In this document: piece after piece, positions 6,460-10,338 of the stretch
How positions within the stretch are numbered: the stretch's first letter is position 1
How the letters are laid out: each line of letters starts with the position of its first letter
Assembly: GCA_001872165.1 (NCBI GenBank)
Contig: MNXK01000156.1
Location: 1 to 10,338 of the forward strand
Length of the DNA: 10,338 bases
Source: Anaerolineae bacterium CG2_30_58_95
GTDB taxonomy: Bacteria > Chloroflexota > Anaerolineae > Anaerolineales > Villigracilaceae
Reading direction: 5' to 3'
Made by a program: the position numbers and the translations under genes
The notes under the pieces: generated by a model
The model's input: the letters and a program-made list of their open reading frames with translations, nothing else
Told to the model about the DNA's origin: nothing
The model's database searches: none

Positions 6460-7374
6460 ATGTCAGCAAAGAAATTTCGCGCGATATGTCTTTTTACCCT
6501 GATTGCAATTGTGCAGGCCGCCTGCTTCTTACCCACCACGAGCACGACCCAACCCCCTCCCGCCGCGGACGGCACGGCAGCGATGCTGACTGCCGTCGCC
6601 GGGGTGGCCGCCACCCTCACCCAGGCTGCAATCCAGGGCGGGCCAGCGCCGACCCAACCGCCGCCTCCGCAGCCCGAAGCGACGATGACCTCCACCCCAC
6701 TGCCAACGCTTACCCCCACAGTGACGCTGACCCCCACGGTGACGCTGACTCCCACACCCGAAGGCGCATTCCTCAGCGTCTCTACAGAGACGAAATGCCG
6801 CCTCGGGCCGGGCAAGGCTTACGATCAAGTCGGCGGGCTGGCGGTCGGCAAGACGGTTCAGGTGCTCGGGAAAGACCCCAGCGGCCAGTATTATTACATC
6901 CGCAATCCCAACGATCCGACATCCTTCTGCTGGGTGTGGGCATTCTATGCCACGCCGGTTGGGAGCTTTGCGGCCGTGCCTGTTTTCACACCGGCTGCCA
7001 CCCCCACCCCCGCCCCGGGATTCACCGTTGCCTACCTCGGAATCACGAACTGCGCGCCGCAGTATGCCTTCCGTTTCTCGATCACCAACACTGGAGGCGT
7101 CACCTGGGAATCCATCCGCATCGTGGCAACGGACAATACGACAGCCACCTCGACAACCCACATCCTGGATTCCTTCCGGTCTTACAACGGTTGTGTGCTC
7201 GAAATGGAGCAGAGCGATCTGATGCCGGGCGAAAGCGGCAATGTAGCCAACGTCAATCCTGGCCAGTTCAATTACGATCCCAGCGGGCACAGCATCACGG
7301 CCACCTTCACCCTGTGCACGGCAAACGGTCTCGGCGGAACGTGTCTCTCTCAAACCATCAACTTTACGCCGTGA
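6460..7374 (+). CDS. Secreted SH3b-domain protein, probable lipoprotein
   Basis: A 304-residue exported protein. Residues 1-21 form a signal peptide: basic MSAKKFR, a hydrophobic stretch, then QAAC with Cys at 22. QAAC is a poor lipobox because the -3 residue is Gln rather than Leu, Val or Ile, so lipid anchoring is likely but not certain. Residues 23-102 are a low-complexity Thr/Pro/Ala linker ending in two TPTVTL repeats. Residues about 104-168 are a bacterial SH3b domain with the CRLGPG (C113) and CWVW (C157) signatures, a pair that may form a disulfide. A second Pro/Thr linker (about 176-187) leads to an Ig-like beta domain (about 188-304) with C198, C245, C286 and C295, probably two more disulfides. 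Such proteins are common in Anaerolineae and probably bind cell-wall or surface glycans, but no enzymatic domain is visible and the role is unknown. It has its own promoter and terminator, so it is monocistronic. Confidence 0.85.
   Translation: MSAKKFRAICLFTLIAIVQAACFLPTTSTTQPPPAADGTAAMLTAVAGVAATLTQAAIQGGPAPTQPPPPQPEATMTSTPLPTLTPTVTLTPTVTLTPTPEGAFLSVSTETKCRLGPGKAYDQVGGLAVGKTVQVLGKDPSGQYYYIRNPNDPTSFCWVWAFYATPVGSFAAVPVFTPAATPTPAPGFTVAYLGITNCAPQYAFRFSITNTGGVTWESIRIVATDNTTATSTTHILDSFRSYNGCVLEMEQSDLMPGESGNVANVNPGQFNYDPSGHSITATFTLCTANGLGGTCLSQTINFTP
6712..6755 (+). repeat. Tandem 18-bp repeat in the Thr/Pro linker
   Basis: Two copies of an 18-bp unit, ACCCCCACAGTGACGCTG (6712-6729) and its single-base variant (6730-6747), are followed by a partial third (from 6748). 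They encode TPTVTL twice and then TPTP. This is a slippage-prone in-frame coding repeat in a surface linker. Confidence 0.8.
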
Positions 7375-7381
7375 TCGGGAC

Positions 7382-7412
7382 GGGGCGGTCGCAAGGCCGC
7401 CCCTTCCTTTTT
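7382..7412 (+). terminator. Intrinsic terminator after the lipoprotein gene
   Basis: GGGGCGGTC (7382-7390) pairs with GGCCGCCCC (7395-7403) around a GCAA tetraloop (GNRA type), giving 9 bp with one wobble. The tail is TTCCTTTTT. It begins 8 nt after the stop codon. Confidence 0.88.
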
Positions 7413-7414
7413 CC

Positions 7415-7443
7415 TTGACGCTTCGCCCCTTTCCCCGTAAGAT
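7415..7443 (+). promoter_or_regulatory. Promoter of gyrA
   Basis: A -35 TTGACG (7415-7420) and a -10-like TAAGAT (7438-7443) are separated by an ideal 17 bp. It begins right after the preceding terminator. Transcription should start near 7450, leaving a leader of about 97 nt that contains the hairpin repeat at 7467-7530. Confidence 0.6.
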
Positions 7444-7466
7444 AAACCCAAAATAGAACATCCATT

Positions 7467-7530
7467 CACCACAAAGGACACAACGGAACACGAAGTTTTT
7501 CCTTTGTGACCCTTTGTGTCCTTCGTGGTG
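7467..7530. repeat. 64-nt imperfect hairpin repeat in the gyrA leader
   Basis: CACCACAAAGGACACAACGG (7467-7486) matches the reverse complement of 7511-7530 at 18 of 20 positions. Inside it, CACGAAG (7489-7495) pairs with CTTTGTG (7502-7508) around TTTTTC. Both arms have a loose period of about 10 nt (ACAAAGG, ACACAACGG, ACACGAAG). I recall very similar CACCACGAAGGACAC-type repeats scattered through environmental bacterial genomes, but cannot verify it here. It ends 7 nt before the GGAG ribosome binding site (7538-7541), so in RNA it sits next to the translation start. Confidence 0.7.
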
Positions 7531-7546
7531 TTTCCATGGAGCAATT

Positions 7547-10081
<2,535 letters not shown>

Positions 10082-10095
10082 AACGTAATAAACTT

Positions 10096-10128
10096 AGACC
10101 TCCGAGTTCTGTGAGAACTCGGAGGTCT
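10096..10128. repeat. Perfect 14-bp hairpin downstream of gyrA
   Basis: AGACCTCCGAGTTC (10096-10109) pairs perfectly with GAACTCGGAGGTCT (10115-10128) around a TGTGA loop. It starts 14 nt after the gyrA stop, so it may end or stabilise the gyrA transcript. It has no T run on either strand, so it is not a classic intrinsic terminator. It has the look of an intergenic palindromic repeat. Confidence 0.7.
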
Positions 10129-10130
10129 GC

Positions 10131-10159
10131 TTGACGAGTGCGGGACAGGCAGGTACAAT
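10131..10159 (+). promoter_or_regulatory. Promoter of the Phd/YefM-type antitoxin gene
   Basis: A -35 TTGACG (10131-10136) and a -10 TACAAT (10154-10159) are separated by 17 bp, both one mismatch from consensus. Transcription should start near 10166. Confidence 0.7.
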
Positions 10160-10180
10160 GTGGTTACATAAGGAACCACA
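10159..10180. promoter_or_regulatory. Candidate autoregulatory operator
   Basis: TGTGGTT (10159-10165) and AACCACA (10174-10180) form a perfect inverted repeat with an 8-nt spacer. It overlaps the last base of the -10 box and the predicted transcription start. Phd-family antitoxins are known to repress their own operons through inverted repeats at this kind of position. The assignment here is inference. Confidence 0.45.
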
Positions 10181-10186
10181 ATGAGC

Positions 10187-10192
10187 AGGAGG
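10187..10192 (+). promoter_or_regulatory. Ribosome binding site deciding the antitoxin start
   Basis: AGGAGG lies 6 nt before ATG 10199. An in-frame ATG at 10181 has only a weaker AGGA (10171-10174) in front of it and would add six residues not typical of the family, so 10199 is preferred. Confidence 0.75.
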
Positions 10193-10198
10193 CAGGCC

Positions 10199-10338
10199 AT
10201 GACAATAGAAATCGGCATTCGTGAATTGAAAACCCGCGCCTCGGAAGTGGTGCGGGCGGTGAAGGAACAGCGCGCCCGCTACGTGATCACCCAGCGCGGC
10301 AAGCCGGCTGCGCTGATCATCCCGCTGGATGCGGACTA
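10199..10338 (+). CDS. Phd/YefM-family antitoxin, N-terminal part
   Basis: The visible 46 residues read MTIEIGIRELKTRASEVVRA, then VKEQRARYVITQRGKPAALI and IPLDAD before running off the window. This is the DNA-binding half of a Phd/YefM-type antitoxin: a short strand, the IRELKTRASEVVRAV helix, and the YVITQRGKPAALIIPL beta-hairpin. The missing C-terminus would be the part that binds and blocks the toxin. Such genes are normally followed by a toxin gene of the PIN (VapC), Doc or RelE/YoeB type, which would lie beyond the window and cannot be named. The promoter with an inverted repeat is consistent with autoregulation. Confidence 0.88.
   Translation, partial: MTIEIGIRELKTRASEVVRAVKEQRARYVITQRGKPAALIIPLDAD

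Noticed and set aside
6712..6755. Tandem repeat considered as a CRISPR or minisatellite
   Set aside because: Units are contiguous, in frame and encode a Thr/Pro linker; there are no spacers.

Overview
The window looks like a housekeeping stretch of a GC-rich bacterial chromosome. The best guess is a Chloroflexota, Anaerolineae-type genome. This rests on the Thr/Pro-linked SH3b lipoprotein, the long helical insertion in RpoC, and several different palindromic repeats between genes. It is inference from protein style, not a search result. All convincing genes are on the + strand. There is no rRNA, tRNA, CRISPR array, transposase or phage gene.

Layout. Positions 1-150 hold no recognisable gene, only a weak promoter for a creatininase-family amidohydrolase (151-834). 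Next is a toxin-antitoxin locus with its own promoter. Its DUF433 antitoxin (900-1145) is intact. Its DUF5615 PIN-like toxin (1155-1588) is broken: the N- and C-terminal halves are recognisable but lie in different frames, separated by about 100 bp carrying two perfect hairpins. A strong promoter (1679-1708) and a leader of about 270 nt with a 16-bp hairpin precede rpoC (1985-6229), the beta' subunit of RNA polymerase. rpoB is not next to it. A clear intrinsic terminator follows (6270-6304).

Downstream is a secreted, probably lipid-anchored SH3b protein (6460-7374), with a palindrome at its promoter and an intrinsic terminator after it (7382-7412). Then comes gyrA (7547-10081), the DNA gyrase/topoisomerase IV A subunit. 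It has its own promoter and a 64-nt imperfect hairpin repeat in its leader. A 14-bp perfect hairpin follows gyrA. The window ends inside a Phd/YefM-type antitoxin gene (10199 onward) with a consensus-like promoter and a candidate operator.

How the genes relate. They appear to be separate transcription units rather than one pathway; only the DUF433/DUF5615 pair looks like an operon. rpoC and gyrA are core information-processing genes, and the others are accessory. I did not find a new multi-gene system. The points most worth checking are the inactivated toxin with its double hairpin, the separate rpoC with a structured leader, the coiled-coil insertion in beta', the apparent lack of a canonical GyrA-box, and the several families of palindromic repeats.
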